From: Paramesorhizobium sp049065735
GTDB taxonomy: Bacteria > Pseudomonadota > Alphaproteobacteria > Rhizobiales > Rhizobiaceae
NCBI RefSeq assembly: GCF_049065735.1
Contig: NZ_JBAKHD010000005.1
Span: forward strand, 417,250 to 481,249
Reading direction: 5' to 3'
Length of the DNA: 64,000 nt
Every line of letters begins with the position of its first letter. Within the stretch, counting starts at the first letter, position 1. The notes under the pieces are model-generated. The model saw only the letters and a program-made list of their open reading frames with translations. It did not search any database and had not been told where the DNA came from. The position numbers and the translations under genes are program-made. Shown piece after piece: positions 35,041 to 43,398 of the stretch.

Positions 35041-36054
35041 GTGACATCGGAAATTTTCGGCGAGACGCCTGACGGAGAGGTGGTGCATCGCATCACCCTT
35101 ATGGGCGGGGGACTGACCGCGAAGGTGCTGACCTATGGCGCGGCGATTCAGGATTTGCGGCTGGAGGGCCATGAGCCTTCCTTGGTGCTGGGCTATGAGG
35201 ACTTCGCCGATTACCCGGCCCATTCGCCGCATCTGGGTGCAATTGCCGGGCGCTCCGCCAACCGTATCCGCAACGGCACATTCACCATCGACGACCAGAC
35301 TTACGAGGTGGACCGCAACTTCCTCGGCCAGCACAATCTGCATGGCGGGCGGAGAGGCCTCGGCAAGCGCGTCTGGCGCGTGACGGGCGAGGGGCGGGAT
35401 TTCGTCACGCTCGCCATCCGCGCCGCCGATGGCGAGATGGGCTTTCCCGGCAATCTCAACGTCCACTGCACCTATATGCTGAGCCCCGAGGGCACGCTGG
35501 TGGTGCGGCTTGAGGCGGTGACTGACAAGCCGACAATCTGCAATCTGATCCACCACAGCTATTTCAATCTCGACGATGGCGGCGAGACCGACATTCTCGA
35601 CCATCAGGTGATGATCGGGGCCGAGGCCTATCTGCCCGCCAATGACGCGCTGATGCCTGATGGCCGGGTGCTGCCCGTGGCGGGCACGGATTATGATTTC
35701 CGCCAGTTCCGCCCGGTGCGAAGGGAGCGGTACGGCGCGCAGGTGGTTTATGACAATAATTTCTGCCTGGCCGCGGCGCGCGGCCCGCTTAAATGGTGCG
35801 CGGCGGCGAAGGGCGCGAAGTCGGGCGTTCGTCTCGATGTGTCGACAACGGAGCCGGGCGTGCAGTTCTACACCGGCAACACCGTGGCGCGTCCCGCGAT
35901 CGGGCTGACCGGCAAGCCCTACGAGAATTATGCCGGCCTATGCTTCGAGCCGCAGATCTGGCCGGATTCGCCGAGCTTTCCCTATTTTCCGCAGGCGGTG
36001 CTAAGACCGGGGGAGGTTTATTCGCAGACGACGCAGTATCGGTTTAGCAGGTAG
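35041..36054 (+). CDS. galM: Aldose 1-epimerase
   Basis: 337-residue mutarotase that interconverts alpha and beta anomers of aldohexoses. Seen: AGRSANRIRNGTF, QHNLHGGRRGLGKRVW with a conserved His, the catalytic His in CNLIHHSYFNLDDGG, and the catalytic Glu in GLCFEPQIWPDSP near the end. Start is a GTG at 35041 with a GGAAAGG site upstream; no ATG fits the conserved N-terminus. Cytoplasmic; no signal peptide. Confidence 0.92.
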   Translation: MTSEIFGETPDGEVVHRITLMGGGLTAKVLTYGAAIQDLRLEGHEPSLVLGYEDFADYPAHSPHLGAIAGRSANRIRNGTFTIDDQTYEVDRNFLGQHNLHGGRRGLGKRVWRVTGEGRDFVTLAIRAADGEMGFPGNLNVHCTYMLSPEGTLVVRLEAVTDKPTICNLIHHSYFNLDDGGETDILDHQVMIGAEAYLPANDALMPDGRVLPVAGTDYDFRQFRPVRRERYGAQVVYDNNFCLAAARGPLKWCAAAKGAKSGVRLDVSTTEPGVQFYTGNTVARPAIGLTGKPYENYAGLCFEPQIWPDSPSFPYFPQAVLRPGEVYSQTTQYRFSR

Positions 36055-36079
36055 GGATTTCAGTTGCGGGAAACGGATC

Positions 36080-36230
36080 GCGCCCTCCCTCCCCCTTGCG
36101 GGAAGGGTGGCCCGAAGGGTCGGGTGGGGGTGGTGACGTTTTCTCCAAGTTCTCCAGTAGAGGCGCAAACGTCACCACCCCCATCCGCCCGCTCCGCGGG
36201 CACCTACCCCGCAAGGGGGAAGGAGGGCGC
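36080..36230. repeat. 151-bp GC-rich inverted repeat between convergent genes
   Basis: Arms begin GCGCCCTCCCTCCCCCTTGC and end GCAAGGGGGAAGGAGGGCGC, with an inner GTGACGTTT / AAACGTCAC pair. Only one copy is in the window. It lies between the convergent ends of galM and the sugar kinase and may act as a bidirectional terminator. Confidence 0.85.
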
Positions 36231-36235
36231 CCGCT

Positions 36236-37159
36236 CTACACCGCTTTCTCAAACATCTTCCGCGCTTCTTCCATCGGCGCCAGCGCCCCATGAAATTCTA
36301 CCACCCGCGCCGCCACCGCATGGGCGCGTTTTGTGGCGTCGGCGGGGGGCAGTCCCTTTAGCCGCGCGGCAAGGTAAGCGCCGTTGAAGCTGTCGCCTGC
36401 GCCGGTCGTATCGACGGCGTTGGCCTGGACGGCGGGAATGGATTCCGTGTTTCCGTCTGCCAGCAACAGGGCCGGGCTGGTGCCATCCTTCACCACGATT
36501 TCCTTGACGCCCAAGCCCGCTATGCGCCGGGCCGTCGCCTCGGGCGAGGCGTCGCCGAACAGGTCCTTTTCGTCCGGAAAGGTGGGGAGGGCGATGTCGG
36601 TGAGCCACATGGCCTCGCCGATCACGGCGCGGGCGGTTTCGATATTGTCCCAAAGCCGCGCGCGATAGTTCGGATCGAAGGCGATGCGGCTGCCATTGTC
36701 GCGCGCCTTTGCAATGGCGCTGAACAGAGTCTCCCGGTCCGCCGGGGCGAGGATGGCGAGCGTGATGCCGGAGAAATAGATGATATCGCGGGTTTCGAGG
36801 CTCGTTGCGAGCGCTTCACGGTCGCTCGCGAGCTTGCGCGCCGCGGCGTCGCTGCGCCAGTAGGTAAAGGAGCGCTCGGCGTCTTCGAGCGTTATCGCGT
36901 ACAGGCCGGGGCGGGCGCCCGGTATGATCGGGCTGCCGGCGGTTCCGATGCCGTTTTCGGCGAAGAAATTGCGCTGCTTGACCGAGAAAGGATCGTCGCC
37001 GAAGGCGCTGACATAATCGACCGGATAATCGGGAGCCGATAGCGCGCGGACATACCAGAGCGTGTTGAATGTATCGCCCGCAAAGCCCATGCGCCAGCTA
37101 TCGCCCGCCGCGCCTGAAAGCTCGATCATGCACTCGCCGATGGATGCAAATCCGCCCAC
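36236..37159 (-). CDS. kdgK: PfkB-family sugar kinase, probably 2-keto-3-deoxygluconate kinase
   Basis: 307 residues of the ribokinase/PfkB fold. Seen: N-terminal ASIGECMIELSG, GFAGDTFNTLWYV (substrate side), and the anion-hole signature DTTGAGDSFNGAYLAARL near the C-terminus. The pattern fits KdgK, which phosphorylates 2-keto-3-deoxygluconate. The GTG at 37159 is chosen because a GGAGGA site lies about 6 nt upstream; a longer frame back to 37183 would include that site. Substrate specificity is inferred. Confidence 0.85.
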   Translation of the reverse strand: MGGFASIGECMIELSGAAGDSWRMGFAGDTFNTLWYVRALSAPDYPVDYVSAFGDDPFSVKQRNFFAENGIGTAGSPIIPGARPGLYAITLEDAERSFTYWRSDAAARKLASDREALATSLETRDIIYFSGITLAILAPADRETLFSAIAKARDNGSRIAFDPNYRARLWDNIETARAVIGEAMWLTDIALPTFPDEKDLFGDASPEATARRIAGLGVKEIVVKDGTSPALLLADGNTESIPAVQANAVDTTGAGDSFNGAYLAARLKGLPPADATKRAHAVAARVVEFHGALAPMEEARKMFEKAV

Positions 37160-37258
37160 TGTCTGTCCTCCGCGTCTACCCAAACAAAGGGGCTTATACG
37201 GGATTTTGTTGGCATGTCATATTCGGCATGTAACAAAAAGGGGAACAAGGATTCGACC

Positions 37259-37981
37259 ATGCGCTATGCGATCTATTTCACCCCGCCAGCCGGGGACCCG
37301 CTGACGAAGGTGGCCGCCAACTGGCTTGGCCGCAATCCATTCAGCGGCGCGTCCGTGAAGGCACCGGCGATCCGCTCCTTCGAGCCCGAGGAGGTGTGGC
37401 AGATGACGGAGGAGCCGCGCCGTTACGGGTTCCACGGCACGCTGAAGGCGCCTTTCCGGCTTCACGAGAATGTGACCGAGCGCGATCTTCTGTCGGCGCT
37501 GATGCATTTCGCCTCGTCGGTCGCGCCCGTCACCATTCCACGGCTCCATGTCACGGCGCTCGGGGACTTCTTCGCGCTTACGCCGGAGGAAGCGGTGCCG
37601 GAGCTGGACCAGCTCGCCAACGATATCGTCGTCGCCTTCGACCGCTTCCGCGCGCCGATGACGGAGAAGGAGCGCGCCAAGCGCAAACCAGAGGCTTTAA
37701 GCAATTCCCAGTTGAGGAATCTCGACAGGTGGGGTTATCCTTACGTGTTCGATGATTTCCGCTTCCATATGACTTTGACCGGGCGGGTCGCGGAGAAGGA
37801 CAAGCTTCGCGTCGCGCGGATGCTGGATGCGTTTTTCGAGCCCGTGCTGAGCGAGCCGGTGGAGGTGAACCATCTGGCGCTATTCATGGAGGCGGAACCC
37901 GGCGCGCCGTTCGAGGTGCATTCCCTGCATCCGCTGGCCATGCCGCTGACCGGAGCGGGGCGGCCCAAGAAGAGTGCCTGA
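37259..37981 (+). CDS. DUF1045 protein, 2H-phosphoesterase-like, phosphonate-associated
   Basis: 240 residues of DUF1045, found with C-P lyase genes. Two HxT motifs are visible, RRYGFHGTLKAPF and FRFHMTLTG, as in 2H phosphoesterases that open cyclic phosphates; that would suit the cyclic ribose phosphate product of C-P lyase, but this is inference. ATG 37259 (MRYAIYFTPP) is preferred over an upstream start at 37214. It is followed 44 nt later by phnM. Confidence 0.85.
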   Translation: MRYAIYFTPPAGDPLTKVAANWLGRNPFSGASVKAPAIRSFEPEEVWQMTEEPRRYGFHGTLKAPFRLHENVTERDLLSALMHFASSVAPVTIPRLHVTALGDFFALTPEEAVPELDQLANDIVVAFDRFRAPMTEKERAKRKPEALSNSQLRNLDRWGYPYVFDDFRFHMTLTGRVAEKDKLRVARMLDAFFEPVLSEPVEVNHLALFMEAEPGAPFEVHSLHPLAMPLTGAGRPKKSA

Positions 37982-38025
37982 CAAAGATTTGCGCTCGACC
38001 GGGCGCCTGAAGAAAAGTGCATGAT

Positions 38026-39207
38026 ATGGCTCACGAATTCATACTCAAAAATGCCCGCATCATCCTCGGCGACGAGGTGCTTACGGGATCTGTTCTGGTC
38101 CGCGACGGGCGGATCGCCGATATCTCCGAAGGAAACATTGCCGCCGGCGAGGATATGGAGGACGATTTCCTGACGCCGGGCCTCGTCGAGCTCCACACCG
38201 ACCATCTGGAGGGACATTACGCGCCGCGTCCGAAAGTGCGCTGGAACCCGGTCGCGGCGGTGCAGGCGCATGACGCGCAGATATCAGCTTCCGGCATCAC
38301 CACCGTGTTCGATGCGCTGCGCGTCGGCCTCGATGATGAGGCGGAGGTGGGCGTCGAGGATATGCGCGTGCTGGCCGGGGCGATTCTCGATAGCATCGAG
38401 GCAAGGCGGCTGCGCGCCGATCATTTCCTGCATCTGCGCTGCGAGGTGTCCGCGCCCGACTGTCTCAATGCCTTCTCGCTGCTTAAGGACAATGAACGGG
38501 TGCGCATGGCCTCGCTGATGGACCATGCGCCGGGACAGCGGCAGTTCGCCGATCCAGAGGCCTACCGCGTCTATTACATGCGCAAGATGAAAGCCTCGGA
38601 GGAGGAATTCCGGCAATATTGCGAAAGGCGCATGGCCGATTCGATGCGCCATTCGGCGGCGAACCGCAAGGCGATCTCCGAGGCCTGCCATCAACGCGGC
38701 ATCGTGCTTGCCAGCCATGACGACGCGACTGTCGCCCATGTGGAGGAGGCGGTGGAGCAGGGCATCCGCGTGGCGGAGTTCCCGACCACGGTCGGCGCCG
38801 CCAGCGCGTCCAGGGAGGCGGGGCTGTCGGTGCTGATGGGCGCGCCCAATGTGGTGCGTGGCGGCTCGCATTCCGGCAATGTCTCGGCCCGCGAACTGGC
38901 GGAGAGGGGATGCCTCGATATTCTTTCGTCCGATTATATCCCGTTCAGCATGATGCAGGCGGCGTTTTTCCTGAGCGATGTGGTTGATGGCATCACGCTG
39001 CCGCAGGCCATGCGGCTTGTCTCGAAGAACCCGGCGGAGGCGGTGGGGCTCGATGATCGCGGCGAGATCGCAGTGGGCAAACGCGCCGATCTGGTGCGGG
39101 TGCGGGCCCCCGCCAGCGACCGCAGGGAGCTTAAAGGCGGGGCAGAGATGGCTGACCATGTGCCTGTTATCAAGACGGTGTGGCGCGAGGGGGAGCGGGT
39201 GATATGA
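38026..39207 (+). CDS. phnM: Alpha-D-ribose 1-methylphosphonate 5-triphosphate diphosphatase
   Basis: 393-residue amidohydrolase-fold enzyme of phosphonate degradation that releases pyrophosphate from the C-P lyase substrate. Seen: metal ligands in LVELHTDHLEGHYAPRP, ASGITTVFDALRVG, LASHDDATVAHVEEAV with further ligands, and LMGAPNVVRGGSHSGN. An in-frame GTG at 38017 is an alternative start. Its stop overlaps the phnN start (ATGA), so translation is coupled. Confidence 0.94.
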   Translation: MAHEFILKNARIILGDEVLTGSVLVRDGRIADISEGNIAAGEDMEDDFLTPGLVELHTDHLEGHYAPRPKVRWNPVAAVQAHDAQISASGITTVFDALRVGLDDEAEVGVEDMRVLAGAILDSIEARRLRADHFLHLRCEVSAPDCLNAFSLLKDNERVRMASLMDHAPGQRQFADPEAYRVYYMRKMKASEEEFRQYCERRMADSMRHSAANRKAISEACHQRGIVLASHDDATVAHVEEAVEQGIRVAEFPTTVGAASASREAGLSVLMGAPNVVRGGSHSGNVSARELAERGCLDILSSDYIPFSMMQAAFFLSDVVDGITLPQAMRLVSKNPAEAVGLDDRGEIAVGKRADLVRVRAPASDRRELKGGAEMADHVPVIKTVWREGERVI

Positions 39208-39830
39208 CCGCCGCAAGCTCTATCGAACGGATCTTGAGCGAGACGCGGCCTATCCGCAACGGTGTGTTCATTGCCGTGGTGGGGCCGAGCGGCTCGGGCA
39301 AGGATACGATTTTGACCTATGCGCGGGAGCGGCTCGAAGGCCGGCCCGAGTTTCACTTTGTGCGGCGGATCGTGACCCGGACATCCGTGGGGAACGCGGA
39401 AGAGCACGATACGCTGAACGAGCGGGCCTTCGATGCCGCCCTGCGATCGGGTGCTTTCAGCCTCTCGTGGGATGCCCATGGCTTACGCTATGCGCTGCCG
39501 AAGGCGGTCGATCACCATGTCGAGAATGGCGAGGTGGTCGTCGCTAATGTCTCACGCAGCATGCTGGACGAGCTTGCGGCCACTTATGCGAATGTCCGCG
39601 TGGTGCATCTTTATGCCGACCCGGAGGTGCTGGCGCGCCGATTGGCCCAACGCGGGCGGGAGGATGCGGCGGCCATCGAGGAGCGGCTGCGGCGAAGCAC
39701 CCAGGCGATGGCGCATCGGGATGGGGCGATTATGCTCGATAATTCGGGCCAGGTAGAAATCGCGGGCGAGCGGTTCGTTGCGATACTGGAAAAAGCGGCG
39801 GCATTTGCGGCGGTTTGCGGGGAGATTTGA
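39204..39830 (+). CDS. phnN: Ribose 1,5-bisphosphokinase
   Basis: 208-residue P-loop kinase that makes PRPP from ribose 1,5-bisphosphate, the end of the C-P lyase route. Seen: Walker A VVGPSGSGKDTILTYA, FVRRIVTRTSVGNAEEHDTL with conserved Arg residues as in guanylate-kinase relatives, and VVANVSRSMLDELA. It overlaps phnM by 4 nt. The core C-P lyase genes phnG-phnL are not in the window. Confidence 0.93.
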   Translation: MTAASSIERILSETRPIRNGVFIAVVGPSGSGKDTILTYARERLEGRPEFHFVRRIVTRTSVGNAEEHDTLNERAFDAALRSGAFSLSWDAHGLRYALPKAVDHHVENGEVVVANVSRSMLDELAATYANVRVVHLYADPEVLARRLAQRGREDAAAIEERLRRSTQAMAHRDGAIMLDNSGQVEIAGERFVAILEKAAAFAAVCGEI

Positions 39831-39950
39831 GAGGCGTGCACAGAAGACGAAGTTTTTGCAATTTTTGATAGATTTTTATTGCATATATGCAATCATTGAT
39901 TTATGGTGGTGATGCATATCAATAATCATTTTAACAGTCTGGATATTCCA

Positions 39951-41249
39951 ATGCGTAGTATCTTAAGATACGTATTTCTCCTCGGCCTTATCAACGCTCT
40001 AACTCTTCAAATTGCTTCCGCCCAATTTGCAAGTTGGGTTGACAAGATAGTAAACACCCCTCCGCCTGGAGTGGGTTGTTTTACTGCGCGTTACCCTGAT
40101 GAGGGCTGGACGCAGCGGAGTTGTGCTTGGACAGCCTCTGACTTGCAAAAAGCAAGGCTGCCATCAATATCAGAACAAGCAACGCAACCTGCATCAAAAA
40201 CGGTCGGTTCCGGCAACGATTGGACTCTATCGGCTCCAAATACGATCAAACAAGCCGTTGGTACTTTTAAAAATATGTCGGGAGTATCGTCCGTATATGA
40301 TGAGACCACGCTGGGCCACCAAACGCCCGGGGCGTTTTCATTGCAAATGAACACCAACCTTAAAGAGTGGCCTTGCGGCGGTCCGACCGGTGACTTTGAT
40401 TGTGATGCTGCAACACAATTTGTCATAGAGCGGTCGGACTCCGGGGCCACGCTGTTTATCGAATGGTTGCTCGACTGGCCAGGCGACTGCCCAAATGGAT
40501 GGAGTGCTGGCCTGCACACCCGGTTTGGAAGCATATGCTATAAAAACAGCGATGGGATATCTGTCAACACTTGGAACTGGGATATACGGGATGTCAACGC
40601 GTTAACCCTATATGGTTATTTAGCGAGAGGGCCGCTCAAATTAGATGGAACTGTGGCCATCTTTGGAGATACCGCTTTTACGGTTACCGGACAAAATGGC
40701 ATATTTGATATGTCAGATGCATGGAATACGGTCGAATACAATATTTTCGGTGCCGGTAATGGCTCTAAAGCCGTCCTAAACAGTGGTTCTGCGCTTGGTG
40801 TAAAGGTCGGTGCATGGTATGATTCTTCGAGTAGTGTTCCACCCTTATGCAAGGAAGGTGGCTTTACTGGAGAGCAGAATAACTTGAATTTGGGGCCTTG
40901 CATTGTTGTTAACTCCGACCCGACGAAATCCGACTCCTACCCTTATATCTTATTTACAGAGTATCTTGGGACTCCTGAGGCGCCTCAGGTTTTCATGCCT
41001 CAAAACGGAGCCCAAATCCCAATCGGTACGTTAAATATTAATGGTGGAGGTACATCAAACGCAACTGTGAAAGCATCGCTAGACCAAACGCAAATCTGCG
41101 AAACAAACGTGAGTTTGGTGGAGGTATGGTTTTGCCCGTCCGTGCAGATAACGACTCCGGGCAATCATTTATTAACAGTTGTACAAACCGCCGCTGACGG
41201 GAAAAGAAGTCCTCCTACATATGTGTCTTTCTTCACACCGAAACCTTGA
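39951..41249 (+). CDS. AT-rich secreted protein of unknown function
   Basis: 432 residues from the ATG at 39951, with a signal peptide (LRYVFLLGLINALTLQIASAQ). The frame is open from 39903. Eight or more cysteines are spread over the mature part (GVGCFTARY, EWPCGGPTGDFDCD, PGDCPNGW, GSICYKN), which fits an exported, disulfide-bonded protein. The last about 90 residues (PEAPQVFMPQNGAQIPIGTL...) look like an Ig-like fold. I recognise no family. The gene and both flanks are clearly more AT-rich than the region, which suggests acquisition. No ribosome site is obvious for any start. Confidence 0.75.
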   Translation: MRSILRYVFLLGLINALTLQIASAQFASWVDKIVNTPPPGVGCFTARYPDEGWTQRSCAWTASDLQKARLPSISEQATQPASKTVGSGNDWTLSAPNTIKQAVGTFKNMSGVSSVYDETTLGHQTPGAFSLQMNTNLKEWPCGGPTGDFDCDAATQFVIERSDSGATLFIEWLLDWPGDCPNGWSAGLHTRFGSICYKNSDGISVNTWNWDIRDVNALTLYGYLARGPLKLDGTVAIFGDTAFTVTGQNGIFDMSDAWNTVEYNIFGAGNGSKAVLNSGSALGVKVGAWYDSSSSVPPLCKEGGFTGEQNNLNLGPCIVVNSDPTKSDSYPYILFTEYLGTPEAPQVFMPQNGAQIPIGTLNINGGGTSNATVKASLDQTQICETNVSLVEVWFCPSVQITTPGNHLLTVVQTAADGKRSPPTYVSFFTPKP

Positions 41250-41349
41250 TGGTTTTTTCCTGAGGCGCCTCACCTCTTGAACCGGGGGCGAGGTGCCGAA
41301 GGCATAGTGCCATCTTGAATTATACCCTGCTCCACTTTAGTTGACCGGG

Positions 41350-42342
41350 ATGGAAAGATATCCGCGATACAGCCTGGCCATTGCGCCGATGATGGACTGG
41401 ACGGACCGGCATTGCCGGTTTTTCCATCGCCAGATGACGCGGTATGCGTTGCTTTATACCGAAATGGTGGTGGCGGATGCGGCGATTCATGGCAATCGCG
41501 AGCGGCTGCTTGGGTTCGGGGTGGAGGAACATCCGGTCGCGCTGCAATTGGGCGGGTCGGATCCGGTGAAGCTGGCCGAGGCGGCGCGGATCGGGGCGGA
41601 TTTCGGGTATGACGAGATCAACCTGAATGTCGGCTGCCCTTCAGACCGCGTGCAGTCGGGCACGTTCGGCGCTTGCCTCATGAGAACGCCGGAACTGGTG
41701 GCGGCCTGCGTCGAGGCGATGAAGCGGGCGGTTGCTATTCCCGTCACGGTCAAATGCCGGATCGGGGTGGATGATCAAGACCCGGAAGTGGCGCTCGATG
41801 CACTGGCGCGGCTCGTAGCGGATGCCGGGGCCGATGCGCTCTGGGTCCATGCGCGCAAGGCGTGGCTACAGGGCCTTTCACCGAAGGAAAACCGGGATAT
41901 TCCGCCGCTCGATTATGATCGCGTCTACCGGCTGAAAGGCCATTATCCGAACCGGTTCGTCGGCATCAATGGCGGCATCGCTACGCTCGATGAGGCGCTC
42001 GATCATCTCGGCCATGTCGATGGCGTGATGATGGGCCGTGCCGCCTATCATAATCCCGGCCTGCTCACGGATGTGGACCGGCGGATTTATGGCGATGAGC
42101 GCGAGCCCGTGGATATGGCTGTCCTCATCGACATCATGTGCGATTATACCGACCGGCATATTGCTCATGGGGGTCGGCTCTCGCATGTGACGCGCCATAT
42201 GGTCGGGCTTTTCCAGGGCCAGCCCGGCGCGCGGCGCTGGCGGCAGATCCTTTCCAGCGAAGCCACGCGCCCCGGTGCCGACAGCCGGGTTATCCGCAAG
42301 GCATTTGCGGAGATCGGGGTTGGGGCCGTGGAGGCGGCCTAA
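41350..42342 (+). CDS. dusA: tRNA-dihydrouridine(20/20a) synthase DusA
   Basis: 330-residue flavoenzyme that reduces uridine in the D-loop of tRNA. Seen: LAIAPMMDWTDRHCRFFHR, YTEMVV, LNVGCPSDRVQSGTFGACLM with the catalytic Cys, WVHARKAWLQGLSPKENR, and GINGGIATLDEA (FMN binding). These are DusA-type rather than DusB/C. ATG 41350 is used; TTG 41341 is also in frame. It overlaps by 4 nt with the convergent gene end. Confidence 0.95.
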   Translation: MERYPRYSLAIAPMMDWTDRHCRFFHRQMTRYALLYTEMVVADAAIHGNRERLLGFGVEEHPVALQLGGSDPVKLAEAARIGADFGYDEINLNVGCPSDRVQSGTFGACLMRTPELVAACVEAMKRAVAIPVTVKCRIGVDDQDPEVALDALARLVADAGADALWVHARKAWLQGLSPKENRDIPPLDYDRVYRLKGHYPNRFVGINGGIATLDEALDHLGHVDGVMMGRAAYHNPGLLTDVDRRIYGDEREPVDMAVLIDIMCDYTDRHIAHGGRLSHVTRHMVGLFQGQPGARRWRQILSSEATRPGADSRVIRKAFAEIGVGAVEAA

Positions 42343-43043
42343 TCCGTCAAAATCAGCTGGTCTCCCTCCACCGAAAAGCTGTGCAGGGTATCGAGAAAAT
42401 TCATGCCGAGCAGGCTGCCGATGGGGCCGGCATCCTCGGTTACGAGCGCACGGACGTCGCGGCGGGTGATGTCGCCGATCTGGAGCGTGTCGATGGTCGC
42501 CATGGCGGCGCGGGTGCCGCCATTGGCCGTCATGATCGGCACGGAATAGGTGAGGTCGGCGGTATCGATCCCCGCGCGCCTGGCGTCGTCCTTGGAGAGC
42601 ACCACCATCGATGCGCCGGTGTCGACGAGGAAGGAGACGCGCGCGCCATTCACGCGGCCATTGACCTCGAAATGGCCGTTGAGGGACTTTGCCAGCGTCA
42701 CGGTCAGATTGCCGCCGCTGTTCCTGCCGGAAATCGGGCTACCGGGGACGAGGCCGGCGGTGATACGATTGGCGACGTCCTGTAATTCGTAGCGATATTG
42801 ATATCCGGCGACGAGCGCGAGGAGGATGACCATCCAGATGGCGATGGAGCGGGCGAAATCGCTCAAACGGATGCGCGAGCCGAGCAGAGCGGCGGCAAGG
42901 ACGATGCCCCATATGCCGAGATAGGCGGCCTGAGCGAAGGCGTCATTGGCGAGCCCGAGCGTCGCGCCGCGATCATTGTTCGCCATCAGCAGCAGCACGA
43001 CCGCGCCGATGATGGCGATTATGATCCAGAAGAGCCGGTTCAT
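42339..43043 (-). CDS. Membrane-anchored retropepsin-like aspartic protease (TIGR02281 type)
   Basis: 234 residues. Three N-terminal hydrophobic segments (residues 5-20, 38-55, 65-82) are followed by a single retropepsin-like domain with the active-site motif SFLVDTGASMVVL and the later GSLLGMNFLDTLHSF. As in retroviral enzymes, a single domain implies action as a dimer. The substrate is unknown. It overlaps the DUF1289 gene by 4 nt (ATGA), so the two are coexpressed. Confidence 0.85.
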   Translation of the reverse strand: MNRLFWIIIAIIGAVVLLLMANNDRGATLGLANDAFAQAAYLGIWGIVLAAALLGSRIRLSDFARSIAIWMVILLALVAGYQYRYELQDVANRITAGLVPGSPISGRNSGGNLTVTLAKSLNGHFEVNGRVNGARVSFLVDTGASMVVLSKDDARRAGIDTADLTYSVPIMTANGGTRAAMATIDTLQIGDITRRDVRALVTEDAGPIGSLLGMNFLDTLHSFSVEGDQLILTD

Positions 43044-43276
43044 GCCTCGTGCCCCTGCTTCAATCGCGCCATGCGGGCGCGGCGCGTCTCGCGCCGGGGC
43101 TTGCGCTCCACGGTTTCAAGCCGGGCGGCGAGCGTGCCCATGATTTCGCGGCGGCGTTCCCCCGTCATCGCGGACCATGTGCCGATTTCATCGATCGTGC
43201 GGCCGCACCCGAAGCAATAGCCGGTCCGGGTGTCTATCGAGCAGACGAGAATGCAGGGCGATTCGATAGAATCCAT
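43040..43276 (-). CDS. DUF1289 protein, small cysteine-rich
   Basis: 78 residues. The first half has the DUF1289 pattern SPCILVCSIDTRTGYCFGCG followed by RTIDEIGTW, four cysteines that look metal-binding. The second half is basic and Arg-rich (RKPRRETRRARMARLKQG). The role is unknown. It is the first gene of a two-gene unit with the retropepsin-like protein, and lies downstream of hairpin repeat C copy 3. Confidence 0.88.
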   Translation of the reverse strand: MDSIESPCILVCSIDTRTGYCFGCGRTIDEIGTWSAMTGERRREIMGTLAARLETVERKPRRETRRARMARLKQGHEA

Positions 43277-43290
43277 TGCGTTCCAAAGGC

Positions 43291-43378
43291 TAAAGGGAGT
43301 AGGTCAGTAGGGGAATAAGGGAGTAGGTTCGAGTATATTTACGCCCTTGTGCCCGTACTCACCTACTCCTTTATCTCT
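43291..43378. repeat. GGGARTA-rich hairpin repeat, copy 3
   Basis: AAGGGAGTAGGTCAGTAGGG at the left folds back imperfectly on TACTCACCTACTCCTTTATC at the right. It lies between cobS and the DUF1289 gene, both on the minus strand. It is more degraded than copies 1 and 2. Confidence 0.8.
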
Positions 43379-43398
43379 AATACTTTAACAAATATGGC

